Origin: Jejubacter sp036620675
Lineage (GTDB): Bacteria; Pseudomonadota; Gammaproteobacteria; Enterobacterales; Enterobacteriaceae
Strand: one strand, 5' to 3'
Assembly: GCA_036620675.1 (NCBI GenBank)
Contig: JAZHEE010000001.1
Length of the DNA: 64,000 nt
The notes under the pieces are model-generated. The model had not been told where the DNA came from. It made no database searches and was given only the letters and a program-made list of their open reading frames with translations. Shown here in pieces: positions 26,602 through 35,165 of this stretch. Position 1 is the stretch's first letter. Each line of letters begins with the position of its first letter. The position numbers and the translations under genes were made by a program.

Positions 26602-27545
26602 TGGCCGCCGCTCATCCCCGCTGGCGGCGCGTTACCCGTCTGCTGAACTGGCTGTTTGTACTGGGGGTGCTGACGCTGCTTGTCTTGTGGGCGCGTCAGG
26701 TTCACTGGCCGGAAGTGTGGCAGGCATTTCTCAGGCTGCCTGCTTCGTCGCTGCTGGCCGCCGCAGGGCTGGCAGCGTTCAGCTATCTGCTGTACGGCGG
26801 CTACGATCTGCTGGCCCGGGCCTGGTGCGGACACCATCTGGGGGCAGGCAAGGTGGTGGCGATCGCGGCTACCTGCTACGCCTTTAATCTGACGCTGAGC
26901 ACCTGGGTCGGCGGCATCGCCATGCGCTATCGCCTCTATTCCCGTCAGGGACTGTCCGGCGCTACCATCACCCGCATTTTTTCACTCAGCCTGACCACCA
27001 ACTGGCTCGGCTACCTGCTGCTGGGAGGCGTGCTGTTCAGCCTGAAGGCGGTTCCCCTGCCGGAACACTGGTATATCGCGCCGCGTACCCTCCAGTGGCT
27101 GGGGGGGCTGCTGCTGGCGCTGGTGGCGGGATGGCTGTGGTGCTGCGTCCGCCTGCGAAGGCGCCGCTTTACCCTGCGCGGTATCACGCTGGTGCTGCCT
27201 GACGGCAAGTTTGCGCTGGTTCAGTTGTTCCTGTCCGGCGCTAACTGGCTGACCATGGCGGCGATTATCTGGGTGCTGATGGGCACTCAGCCGGCTTATC
27301 TGCTGGTATTGGGGGTGTTGCTGGTCAGCAGTATCGCCGGGGTGATCGTGCATATTCCGGCGGGAATCGGCGTACTGGAGGGGGTATTTATCGCACTGCT
27401 GGCGGGCAGCCACGTGAATCAGGGCACGCTGCTCGCCGCCCTGCTTACATACCGGCTGCTCTACTTCTTTATTCCACTGCTGCTGGCGACCCTGGGCTAC
27501 CTGTGGATGGAAAGTCGCGCCAGACCTCAAAGCCCGGCGCGATGA
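26601..27545 (+). CDS. ybhN: Inner membrane protein YbhN (LPG synthase-TM / UPF0104 family)
   Basis: A 314-residue membrane protein with about eight hydrophobic segments, like E. coli YbhN (318). It belongs to the family of flippase/transmembrane domains related to lysylphosphatidylglycerol synthase. LSTWVGGIAMRYRLYSRQGLS and HIPAGIGVLEGVF are the family's conserved stretches. TGATG overlap with clsB places ybhP-clsB-ybhN in one operon, supporting a lipid role; none is proven. Confidence 0.9.
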   Translation: MAAAHPRWRRVTRLLNWLFVLGVLTLLVLWARQVHWPEVWQAFLRLPASSLLAAAGLAAFSYLLYGGYDLLARAWCGHHLGAGKVVAIAATCYAFNLTLSTWVGGIAMRYRLYSRQGLSGATITRIFSLSLTTNWLGYLLLGGVLFSLKAVPLPEHWYIAPRTLQWLGGLLLALVAGWLWCCVRLRRRRFTLRGITLVLPDGKFALVQLFLSGANWLTMAAIIWVLMGTQPAYLLVLGVLLVSSIAGVIVHIPAGIGVLEGVFIALLAGSHVNQGTLLAALLTYRLLYFFIPLLLATLGYLWMESRARPQSPAR

Positions 27546-27552
27546 TACGCGG

Positions 27553-28260
27553 TTAGCGACGGTTGCCGAAAATACGCAGCAGCATCAGGAACAGGTTGAT
27601 AAAGTCCAGATAGAGGGTCAGCGCCCCCAGAATGGAGTATCTGCGCATCTGGGCCTTATCCCGGGTATCGATCTGCTCGCCAAGGTTCTTCAGCTTCTGG
27701 GTATCATAGGCCGTCAGCCCCACGAAGATCAGCACCCCGATATAGGTAATGGCCCACATCAGCGGCGTGCTTTTAAGCCACAGATTCACCAGCGACGCCA
27801 GAATCAGGCCAATCAGCCCCATAAACAGCAGGCTGCCCATTTTGCTCAGATCGCGCTGGGTGGTGTAACCGTAGAGGCTCATGGCGCCGAACATACCGCC
27901 GGTCACCATAAAGGTACTGGCGATGGACGAATAAGTGTAGACCAGGAAGATGCTGGAGAAGGTCAGCCCGGTAAGCGCCGAATAGAGCATAAACAGAGCG
28001 GTAGCGACGCCGGGACTGAGCTTATGCACCAGCCCGGAAAGCACAAACACCAGCGCCAGCTGAGCGATAATCAGCCCGAAGAAGATAAACTTGCCGGAAA
28101 AGATATACATCATCAGTTCCGGCGTATTAGCGGCATACCAGGCGACAAAGCCGGTCAGCAGCAGGCCACAGGTCATCCAGCCATAGACCTGCGCCATATA
28201 GGTTTGCAGGCGGCTGCCCTGTTGAACGATGGTCGAATCAGAACGTGGATATCGATCCAT
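27553..28260 (-). CDS. ybhL: Bax inhibitor-1 family membrane protein YbhL
   Basis: A 235-residue protein with seven membrane segments, belonging to the BI-1/YccA family of putative calcium-leak channels. The C-terminal conserved TAYDTQKLKNLGEQID and GALTLYLDFINLFLMLLRI are seen. GAGGAAC precedes the ATG. It faces ybhN; the neighbour ybhM of K-12 is missing. Physiological role unknown. Confidence 0.93.
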   Translation of the reverse strand: MDRYPRSDSTIVQQGSRLQTYMAQVYGWMTCGLLLTGFVAWYAANTPELMMYIFSGKFIFFGLIIAQLALVFVLSGLVHKLSPGVATALFMLYSALTGLTFSSIFLVYTYSSIASTFMVTGGMFGAMSLYGYTTQRDLSKMGSLLFMGLIGLILASLVNLWLKSTPLMWAITYIGVLIFVGLTAYDTQKLKNLGEQIDTRDKAQMRRYSILGALTLYLDFINLFLMLLRIFGNRR

Positions 28261-28326
28261 GATGGTTCCTCACTCTATAAAATTACCCTTGGGATCTTAA
28301 GATTAACACATCCGCCAGGCAGAGGA

Positions 28327-28779
28327 TCACCAACGTTCGGCGGCCTGCTGGTCGCTGCCTTTGGCTTCGACCCAACGCTCCCCTTCCGGCGTGGCTTCCC
28401 GTTTCCAGAACGGCGCCCGGGTTTTCAGGTAATCCATAATAAATTCAGCGGCCTCAAAGGCCTGGCTGCGATGAGCGCCGGTCACGCCGACAAAGACTAT
28501 CTCGTCGCCGGGCCACAGTTCGCCGATGCGGTGAATCACCGTCACCCGCTGCAGCGGCCAGCGTTCGCGCGCTTCAACCACGATCTCCGCCAGCGCCTTT
28601 TCGGTCATTCCGGGGTAATGCTCCAGGGTCAGCGCGCTGACGCTGTCGCCCAGGTTATGGTTACGCACCTTGCCGGTAAAGGTCACGACGGCGCCATCGG
28701 TGTCGCAGCCCGCCAGCCACTGATACTCTTCGCCAACGTTGAAGCCGTCGCGGCCCACGCGAATTCGGGTATTCTGCAT
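28327..28779 (-). CDS. moaE: Molybdopterin synthase large subunit MoaE
   Basis: Catalytic subunit that, with thiocarboxylated MoaD, converts cyclic pyranopterin monophosphate to molybdopterin. Length 150, as in E. coli. Conserved VTFTGKVR, LEHYPGMTEK, VIHRIGEL, VGVTGAHRSQAFEA and PFWKRE (with the active-site lysine) are present. Last gene of moaABCDE, 4 bases after moaD. Confidence 0.96.
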   Translation of the reverse strand: MQNTRIRVGRDGFNVGEEYQWLAGCDTDGAVVTFTGKVRNHNLGDSVSALTLEHYPGMTEKALAEIVVEARERWPLQRVTVIHRIGELWPGDEIVFVGVTGAHRSQAFEAAEFIMDYLKTRAPFWKREATPEGERWVEAKGSDQQAAERW

Positions 28780-28783
28780 CGCC

Positions 28784-29029
28784 TTAACCCCCTGTCACCG
28801 GCGGAAAGAAGGCGACTTCATCGCCGTCGCGCAGCGGATGGGTAACAGGCACCAGAGTCTGGTTAACCGCGCAGAGCAGCTTGCCGGATTCCAGCGCCAG
28901 CGCCCAGCGGTCGCCGCGTTCGACAAGGACACGACGCAGGGATTCCACATCGGCGAACTCCCCCTCCAGATTCAGGCTGTCGCAGTTCACCAGTTCGCGC
29001 ACCTGGGCAAAAAAGAGTACGTTAATCAT
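28784..29029 (-). CDS. moaD: Molybdopterin synthase sulfur carrier MoaD
   Basis: Ubiquitin-like 81-residue sulfur carrier, same length as in E. coli. The essential C-terminal Gly-Gly is present in FFPPVTGG, and the N-terminal strand INVLFFAQVREL is typical. ATG at 29027-29029 overlaps the end of moaC by 8 bases. Confidence 0.95.
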   Translation of the reverse strand: MINVLFFAQVRELVNCDSLNLEGEFADVESLRRVLVERGDRWALALESGKLLCAVNQTLVPVTHPLRDGDEVAFFPPVTGG

Positions 29030-29507
29030 GTTGTTCCACCCTAAAATCACCGGATTTTCCGCCGCTTTTGGCCAGCAGGCGCACCGGGCCAATAACCATA
29101 TCTTTCTGCACCGCTTTACACATATCGTAGATGGTCAGCGCCGCCACCGACGCGGCGGTCAGAGCCTCCATCTCTACGCCGGTTTTGCCGCTCAGGCGAC
29201 ACAGGGCTTCGATACGTACCCGGTTATGTTCCGGTTCGGCGCAGAGAGCCACTTCCACTTTGCTCAGCAGCAGCGGGTGGCACAGCGGAATCAGCTCCCA
29301 GGTACGCTTGGCGGCCTGGATCCCGGCGATACGCGCGGTAGCGAACACGTCGCCTTTATGGTGCTGTCCGTCGACTATCATCGCCAGGGTTTCCGGGCGC
29401 ATGGTGACAAAGGCTTCGGCGCGCGCTTCACGGGTGGTTTCCGCCTTTGCGGAGACGTCCACCATATGCGCTTCGCCGGACTGATTAATATGGGTCAGTT
29501 GCGACAT
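29022..29507 (-). CDS. moaC: Cyclic pyranopterin monophosphate synthase MoaC
   Basis: Second enzyme of molybdenum cofactor synthesis; it rearranges the product of MoaA to cyclic pyranopterin monophosphate. 161 residues as in E. coli. Conserved MVDVSAKAETTREA, LIPLCHPL, EMEALTAASVAALTIYDMCKA (in part) and KSGGKSG are visible. Confidence 0.96.
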   Translation of the reverse strand: MSQLTHINQSGEAHMVDVSAKAETTREARAEAFVTMRPETLAMIVDGQHHKGDVFATARIAGIQAAKRTWELIPLCHPLLLSKVEVALCAEPEHNRVRIEALCRLSGKTGVEMEALTAASVAALTIYDMCKAVQKDMVIGPVRLLAKSGGKSGDFRVEQHD

Positions 29508-29509
29508 CG

Positions 29510-30022
29510 TTAGCTCTTAAGGTGCGGATGGAAATTACAGGGGCGGTTACGGGCATCAAGCTGGGCCGCGATAATTTTTTCCCAGGCGGTGCGGCAGGCC
29601 CTGGTCGAACCCGGCATTGCGAAGAGAAGCGTCCGGTTGGCGATACCGGCAATGGCGCGCGACTGCAGCGTCGCGGTGCCGATCTCTTCAAAAGAGAGCA
29701 TCCGGAACAGTTCGCCAAACCCGGTCACTTCACGGTCGAACAGCGGCAGCAGCGCTTCCGGCGCCTGATCGCCGTCGGTAAAACCGGTTCCGCCGTTAAT
29801 CAGCACGACCTGAATGTTTTCGTCGGCAATCCAGGCGGACACCTGAGCGCGAATGGCGTAGCGGTTCTCTTTAACGATGGCTTTCGCCACCACCTGATGG
29901 CCGGCCTCCAGGGCCGCATCGCGCAGATAGTGGCCGGAGGTATCATCATCTTCGCCGCGTCGGCTGGAAATGGTTAATACGGCGATGCGCGCCGCAATAA
30001 ACTCTGCGCTTACCTTACTCAT
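29510..30022 (-). CDS. moaB: Molybdenum cofactor protein MoaB
   Basis: A 170-residue MogA-like protein, same length as in E. coli. The GGTG motif (LINGGTGFTDGDQAPEAL) and the loop FGELFRMLSFEEIGTATLQSRA of the MPT-binding family are conserved. Its precise job in E. coli is unclear because MogA performs adenylation. TAA is 2 bases before moaC. Confidence 0.94.
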   Translation of the reverse strand: MSKVSAEFIAARIAVLTISSRRGEDDDTSGHYLRDAALEAGHQVVAKAIVKENRYAIRAQVSAWIADENIQVVLINGGTGFTDGDQAPEALLPLFDREVTGFGELFRMLSFEEIGTATLQSRAIAGIANRTLLFAMPGSTRACRTAWEKIIAAQLDARNRPCNFHPHLKS

Positions 30023-30098
30023 TTTTATTCTCCTTAATTACGGAGCTGTACGCCCGCCCCGTCAGGCTCCGGCTGTTCGGTACGACACTGCCCGCGGT

Positions 30099-31088
30099 TC
30101 AGCCGCCGATATATGAAAGATTATTCGTTATGCCGGTATGACCGTCATGCAGGAAATGGGTCTGCTTTTTATGGGCCAGCGCGCGTTCGATACGCGAGCG
30201 CAGCTCGTCCTGATGGCGGTCGTCGGCCAGCAGATCGCGCAGCGCAATGCCGCCATCGCCGAACAGGCACAGATGCAGATTTCCGATGGATGACACGCGC
30301 AGCCGGTTGCAGCTGGCGCAAAAGTCCTTCTCGTAGGGCATGATCAGGCCGATCTGTCCGGCGTAGTCAGGGTGGCAGAAGACCTGGGCCGGGCCATCGC
30401 TGCGGCTGCGAATCTGATGGATCCAGCCGCGTCTTAACAGTTCGTCGCGCAGCACCGAGCCGGAGATATGGTGCTTGCGGAACAGCTCCCCCCCTTCGCC
30501 GGTTTCCATCAGTTCAATAAAGCGCAGTTGGATCGGCCGCGACTGAATCCAGTCCAGGAAGGTGTCGAGCTGATGATGATTAACGTCGCGCATCAGTACG
30601 GTGTTGACCTTCACCCGCTCGAAGCCCGCGTCGAAGGCGGCATCGATACCGGCCATCACCTGGTCGAACTTATCCTGGCCGGTAATGGCGTGAAACTGAC
30701 GGGCGTCCAGGCTGTCCAGGCTGACGTTGATGGCGGTCAGTCCCGCATCGCGCCAGGCGCAGACGTCGCGCGCCATGCGATAGCCGTTGGTGGTAACAGC
30801 TATCTGACGCACTGCCGGATTTTCCGCGACGGCGGCCACAATATCGGTAAAGTCGCGGCGCAGGGTCGGCTCCCCGCCGGTCAGGCGTACTTTTTCGGTG
30901 CCCAGCGCGGCAAAAGCGCGGGTGACGCGGCGAATCTCGTCGAGGCTCAGAAAGCCCTTATTGGTGACGCCATGGGGGCGATATCCGTCCGGCAGGCAGT
31001 AAGTGCAGCGGAAGTTGCAGACATCGGTAATTGAGAGGCGCAGATAGTAAAATTTACGCTCAAACGCGTCGGTAAGTTGAGTGACCAT
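30099..31088 (-). CDS. moaA: GTP 3',8-cyclase MoaA
   Basis: Radical SAM enzyme that starts molybdenum cofactor synthesis from GTP. 329 residues as in E. coli. The N-terminal CxxxCxxC cluster (CNFRCTYC, residues 24-31), the LTGGEPTLR SAM motif, the C-terminal cluster cysteines in DFCASCNRLR and HLC, and the final Gly-Gly are present. ATG at 31088 is correctly spaced from GGAAAGG; a GTG two codons earlier is not. The leader holds a Moco riboswitch, and a ModE box lies farther upstream. Confidence 0.96.
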   Translation of the reverse strand: MVTQLTDAFERKFYYLRLSITDVCNFRCTYCLPDGYRPHGVTNKGFLSLDEIRRVTRAFAALGTEKVRLTGGEPTLRRDFTDIVAAVAENPAVRQIAVTTNGYRMARDVCAWRDAGLTAINVSLDSLDARQFHAITGQDKFDQVMAGIDAAFDAGFERVKVNTVLMRDVNHHQLDTFLDWIQSRPIQLRFIELMETGEGGELFRKHHISGSVLRDELLRRGWIHQIRSRSDGPAQVFCHPDYAGQIGLIMPYEKDFCASCNRLRVSSIGNLHLCLFGDGGIALRDLLADDRHQDELRSRIERALAHKKQTHFLHDGHTGITNNLSYIGG

Positions 31089-31090
31089 GT

Positions 31091-31202
31091 ACACCTTTCC
31101 AGATATCGGGAGATGCAGTCATTTCTTCCTGCACCCTGGTGGCCCGGAGCCACGGCCTGAGCGCCGTATCCTTGTGACTTAGGCGGCAAAGGCTTGAGTG
31201 TG
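31091..31202 (-). ncRNA. Moco RNA motif (riboswitch) of moaA
   Basis: The minus strand from ACACTC to GGTGTAC follows the E. coli moaA leader: ACACTCAAGCC, GATACGGCGCTCAGGCCGTG, CCACCAGGGTGCAG, GGAAGAAATGACTGCA, CTCCCGATATCTGGAAAGG. The TGCAG/CTGCA hairpin near the end can bring the ribosome site of moaA into the fold. This class senses molybdenum cofactor and turns down moaA translation. Confidence 0.85.
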
Positions 31203-31277
31203 TTCCTCATTGAGGATGCTGTGTCGTTACAGAAGCGATAGTAGCGGTAATTTTCGCTTTTCGCCAACTGCCTCTTT

Positions 31278-31301
31278 CGCTATATAGTTTTATATATAGC
31301 G
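31278..31301. promoter_or_regulatory. Candidate ModE box of the moa operon
   Basis: CGCTATATA, six bases, TATATAGCG: a perfect 9-bp inverted repeat of 24 bp overall, the same size and pattern as the ModE site before modA. It is about 190 bases upstream of moaA. In E. coli ModE-molybdate activates moaA. Confidence 0.75.
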
Positions 31302-31921
31302 TTAATATTCAACACGTTGACGACAGGATACGTCAAAATCACGCTTTTGCCTTGATATACATCATTATCTCCTGCAGCGCCCGGTCAACGCAAAGTGCCA
31401 CCGGCGTTTGGCGTGTGCAGAGAGCGTTCTTCCCGGACGAGCAGTTTTTAGTCACCGGCTATGCCACCCATGCCATTGCCCCAGGTGGCTATGCCTCTCC
31501 CTCTACAGGTCAGATATAGTCCGAACAAAAACTCACGAAATCACTACTCCTTTGCCTGCTTTATTTTACCGCTATGTGCAATGGCTGCTTTGTGCCAAGA
31601 GTGGGCGTTACTGGCATTATGAGTACCTACATTTATGAAAGAAAGTATGAATGCAATACTTGTTTAAAATTACATTACGACATCTAAAAGTTCGTATATC
31701 GAAATTATTTACATATAAACTAATAAGAACTAAAATATTCAAAAGATTGTTTTCAATATTGGCATTTGTATATTTGGCTTGTACTCGCTTACATTCTTTT
31801 CTGTATGGTCTATACAGCATATCTCTAGTTTTATAGTTAAGCCTGTTAAAAGTCAGGATTAACTAACAATGAGTGGCTTAATTCAGTCTGAACCTACAGT
31901 AAAGATATCGGAAACTATAAG
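31302..31921. other. AT-rich region between moa control DNA and accessory genes
   Basis: No gene is supported in 620 bases. From about 31630 to 31900 the base composition turns strongly AT-rich, with only short overlapping frames on both strands. A plus-strand frame open at 31376-31519 (ending TGYATHAIAPGGYASPSTGQI in two pieces, then TAG) reads like the end of a protein but has no credible start. Confidence 0.5.
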
Positions 31922-32248
31922 CTACCGGTTGCGCAGGTTTATACTTATTCCTGAATGCACTATAACTAGCCCTGTAGGATCAAGTCTATACTCATGAGCA
32001 TCTTTTTTACTTGTCCGATGTTTAAAGTGCGCATAACCATTAGTGCCATTAATGCAACCAATCATGGAACGATCATATAGCTCTTGCAGTAATTTTACAG
32101 ATGACAAGTTTACACAATTGTTTTCTATAAATTCAACAGCTTCCGAATAAGTACAGTCATACTTCTGTAAGTATCCCGTATAATCGTGCCATTCACATTT
32201 AGAGAGCCTCCGGCATATGGCCTCTGTCAATAACATCAATGAGTGCAT
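31922..32248 (-). CDS. Hypothetical protein, third gene of accessory cassette
   Basis: A 108-residue soluble protein that I do not recognise. It has five cysteines, an EAVEFIENNCVNLSSVKLLQEL helix-like part and a basic KHRTSKKDAHEY segment; no signal peptide or membrane segment. Its ATG directly abuts the stop of the upstream gene (TAAATG), which implies translational coupling. No function is proposed beyond belonging to the cassette. Confidence 0.6.
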   Translation of the reverse strand: MHSLMLLTEAICRRLSKCEWHDYTGYLQKYDCTYSEAVEFIENNCVNLSSVKLLQELYDRSMIGCINGTNGYAHFKHRTSKKDAHEYRLDPTGLVIVHSGISINLRNR

Positions 32249-32854
32249 TTAACGCCTGATCCCTGCCATATGCCGTGCCTCTATTTTTAGTTGCTTACGC
32301 CATACCCGGTTATGCAACATCAGGGCTATTGACCGATAGAACATCGACGAATTCATCCACATAATATTCAGACCAAAAAATATCAGCCCTAAAACAGACG
32401 TTATCTGCGGCGTGTAATTGTCAACAACACCGAATAAAAATGAAAACCAGGAAGAGATAAAATAGATACCGGCTATCATTCCTGTCAGCACAATAACCAC
32501 AAGATGTAATTTATATCCCGTAAAAGAACCACGCGAAGTCAGTAGCATAGTGGTCATAATAATCACACAATAAACGACTGCCGCAAAGAAAACCCCCATC
32601 AGTACTTTATATTCAGGTAATCCTAACCAGCGAAACAGCATCATCCAGACAGAAACCTGTGGCATAGCGTAGCAAAAAATGGCAAGTATCATGCTGATAG
32701 CTAAGGGAATTCCTGTCATATGTATGCCGACAGGCACGCCGAATCGGCTTTTTAACCGATCTTTTAACAACTCAAGTCGTTGCGGATCATCAGTCGCCAT
32801 TTTCTTTGTAGTGACAGAGCTTAACGCAAGGCTCTTTCTAATATATTTGATCAT
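32249..32854 (-). CDS. Hypothetical polytopic membrane protein of accessory cassette
   Basis: 201 residues with four clear hydrophobic segments at about 43-65, 82-106, 113-138 and 148-170, a basic N-terminal cytoplasmic stretch with heptad-like EL/KDRLKSR, and a basic C-terminus (NRVWRKQLKIEARH). I recognise no family. It begins 7 bases after the stop of the 321-residue gene, so they are co-transcribed. A small inner-membrane protein beside a membrane-active protein is the usual layout of an immunity gene; that is inference only. Confidence 0.7.
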   Translation of the reverse strand: MIKYIRKSLALSSVTTKKMATDDPQRLELLKDRLKSRFGVPVGIHMTGIPLAISMILAIFCYAMPQVSVWMMLFRWLGLPEYKVLMGVFFAAVVYCVIIMTTMLLTSRGSFTGYKLHLVVIVLTGMIAGIYFISSWFSFLFGVVDNYTPQITSVLGLIFFGLNIMWMNSSMFYRSIALMLHNRVWRKQLKIEARHMAGIRR

Positions 32855-32861
32855 CGCCGGG

Positions 32862-33827
32862 TCAATGACTTCCTGTAAATGAGAACGACTGAATTAAACC
32901 AAAAATGTATTTTCCGGATTGCGCAATATTCTGAGGATTTCTGATGGTACCCGAAATTGCACTACCGACAAATGCTGAAGAGTTTGCAACGGCATTCATC
33001 AACTCACGTTGCAAGAGTAACTGCAATGCTTCCGTAGGATAACGCTTAGGGTAGACCCCAGCTTTCATTGCCGCTTTAATGCCTGAATTAGAGATACCGG
33101 GATTTCGGATACGAATAATTTCCTCTGTCAATCGTGCGCGGTCGGCTCGGCCCATTTTTTGCAATAATGAGAGTAAACTTTCCGTCGTCGAACGATTAAG
33201 CAGGCGGTAGGTTAATGCGGCACTTTTTAAACCCGCAGCAGCCCCGGCAAGAGAAATCATATCGAGAGCAGTATTGGTTGCCGTATACCACTCCTGAGAA
33301 TCCAACCATGCAACATAGTTATCATGATTCATGGCAATTAATGAAAGCCGACCAAGCCCATTTGCGCATTGAATCCCTGTCGCTACACCACCAGCGGTAA
33401 TCACAGCGGCAACTGCTGTGGAGGTCCCCCCAGAGAAAGGAATGGCCATACCTGCGCCCGCTACAAGCACGACTGTGAGAATTGCGGCCCCACATGAAAT
33501 CGCCGTCGAACCAATTTCAGTCGCCAGTGAAGGCGACTGAATCGTATTAGTCGTTGCCTGAACGGGATTATTAGATGACGCGTTGACTTTTGTTACTACT
33601 ACATGACTTACCGAACTCTCATTTGGTGTCGCGATCCGCCTTGATGGTCTTACTAACCACTGACGTGCACCGTCTGAATAAATAATTCCGACCTGACTGA
33701 AGTTTCGGCTGCAGTCCAACTGATTGGCAAGAGCCGTAAAATCAATATCGCCGCCGGAGGCAAGACCCAAACTTCGTGCAAAGCTGTAATCCGGAAGGTT
33801 TTTTGAGAACTGTGCCGGGAATGTCAT
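32862..33827 (-). CDS. Hypothetical protein with N-terminal domain and hydrophobic core (candidate effector)
   Basis: 321 residues, no signal peptide. Residues 1-62 look like a compact domain (LPDYSFARSLGLASGGDIDF, QVGIIYSDGARQWLVRPSRR); 63-104 are a polar Ser/Thr/Asn linker; 105-165 is a glycine- and alanine-rich hydrophobic hairpin able to cross membranes; 186-206 is a third hydrophobic stretch; the rest is a basic helical region with ARLTEEIIRIRNPGIS and KAGVYPKRYPTEA. The ATG at 33827 has GGAGAG well placed; an ATG 15 codons upstream does not. The layout recalls membrane-targeting toxins, but no family is assigned. Confidence 0.7.
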   Translation of the reverse strand: MTFPAQFSKNLPDYSFARSLGLASGGDIDFTALANQLDCSRNFSQVGIIYSDGARQWLVRPSRRIATPNESSVSHVVVTKVNASSNNPVQATTNTIQSPSLATEIGSTAISCGAAILTVVLVAGAGMAIPFSGGTSTAVAAVITAGGVATGIQCANGLGRLSLIAMNHDNYVAWLDSQEWYTATNTALDMISLAGAAAGLKSAALTYRLLNRSTTESLLSLLQKMGRADRARLTEEIIRIRNPGISNSGIKAAMKAGVYPKRYPTEALQLLLQRELMNAVANSSAFVGSAISGTIRNPQNIAQSGKYIFGLIQSFSFTGSH

Positions 33828-34194
33828 TCTGTCTCTCCGCGTGCGTAAATTCCTATATTGTTGAGATATCAAGAGTAAAGGTCCTATGACAGCAATAAAT
33901 TAAGAATATTCTGAATAAAACTCATATGCAGCTTGTCGCTGAAAAGGTGTGATGGAGATAAACCCGGATGAATAAAAAAACAATGGATATCCGGGTAAAA
34001 TAGAAGAGGCCAAAGTCATTGTCATGTCGTCACAACGTCAGGGAGGACTCAAAGTCGACCTGGAGACTCAGAGGATATTTTAGAAGTGTTCAGAGAAGGC
34101 ATTACAGTCTGGCCGCTCTCCCCCACAGCGCTGTTCGTCTTTTCCGCCGCTTTGCGCTACCTTAAGGGCGGAACGTTATCCTGAAGGAATCGCT
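33828..34194. other. Intergenic region before ybhK
   Basis: No gene is supported in 367 bases. The left part should carry the promoter of the accessory cassette (minus strand) and the right part that of ybhK. Composition changes from AT-rich to GC-rich near 34100, marking the edge of the accessory block. Confidence 0.5.
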
Positions 34195-35100
34195 ATGCGT
34201 AGTCGCACTTTTGCCGATCTTGACCGGGTGGTTGCCCTGGGCGGTGGTCACGGTCTGGGGCGCGTGATGTCCGCCCTCTCTTCGCTGGGTTCGCGTCTGA
34301 CCGGTATTGTCACCACCACTGATAACGGTGGCTCCACCGGCCGTATCCGTCGCTCTGAAGGAGGGATCGCCTGGGGGGATACCCGCAACTGCCTGAATCA
34401 GTTAATTACCGAGCCCAGCGTGGCCTCGGCGATGTTTGAATACCGTTTTGGCGGTAACGGCGAACTGGCGGGCCATAACCTCGGAAACCTGATGCTTAAG
34501 GCGCTGGATCATCTTAGCGTGCGGCCGCTGGAGGCCATTAACCTGATTCGCAATCTGCTGAAGGTAGACGCGTTTCTGATCCCCATGTCCGAACAGCCGC
34601 TGGATCTTGCCGCCACCGACCGCGAAGGCAATATGGTGTACGGCGAAGTAGACATCGACCAGCTCAGCGCGCCCCCCGCCGATCTGATGCTTTCGCCGAA
34701 GGGCCACGCCACCCGTGAAGCGCTGCAATCCATCGCCGATGCCGATCTGATTATTATGGGGCCCGGCAGCTTTTACACCAGCCTGATGCCGATTCTGCTG
34801 CTGGAAGATATGGCCCAGGCCCTGCGCCGTACGCCAGCGCCGGTGGTATTCATTGATAACCTGGGGGCGGAACATAGCCCCGCCGCCGATCTGGATCTCG
34901 GCCAGCGACTGGCGCTGATGGAGCGCCACGTGGGGAAACACTTTGTGGATGCGGTGGTAGCGCGCCCCGGCGTCAGCATCCGTGGCTGCGGCGACCGGGC
35001 CATCATCGAAGAGCCGCTGGAAGCCAGCGACATCCCCTACCGCCACGATCGCCATCTGCTGCGCCTGGCGCTGGAAAAAGCGCTCCAGGCCCTCGGCTAA
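34195..35100 (+). CDS. ybhK: YvcK/CofD-like protein YbhK
   Basis: Homologue of E. coli YbhK (302 residues) in the YvcK family, linked in Bacillus to central carbon metabolism and cell shape and binding UDP-sugars there. The N-terminal VVALGGGHGLGRVMSAL, TTTDNGGSTGRIR, GDTRNCL and MGPGSFYTSLMPILL motifs are clear; 301 residues. Role in enterics is not known. It faces uvrB. Confidence 0.93.
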   Translation: MRSRTFADLDRVVALGGGHGLGRVMSALSSLGSRLTGIVTTTDNGGSTGRIRRSEGGIAWGDTRNCLNQLITEPSVASAMFEYRFGGNGELAGHNLGNLMLKALDHLSVRPLEAINLIRNLLKVDAFLIPMSEQPLDLAATDREGNMVYGEVDIDQLSAPPADLMLSPKGHATREALQSIADADLIIMGPGSFYTSLMPILLLEDMAQALRRTPAPVVFIDNLGAEHSPAADLDLGQRLALMERHVGKHFVDAVVARPGVSIRGCGDRAIIEEPLEASDIPYRHDRHLLRLALEKALQALG

Positions 35101-35165
35101 CTTTCCCGTCATACCTCAAGCCGCGGGGCATCTCTGCCTGCGGCTTCAATTATTGCGGGGAAACA

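Noticed and set aside
31617..31836. Two overlapping short frames on opposite strands in AT-rich DNA
   Set aside because: Neither has a ribosome site or recognisable sequence; chance frames are expected in this composition.
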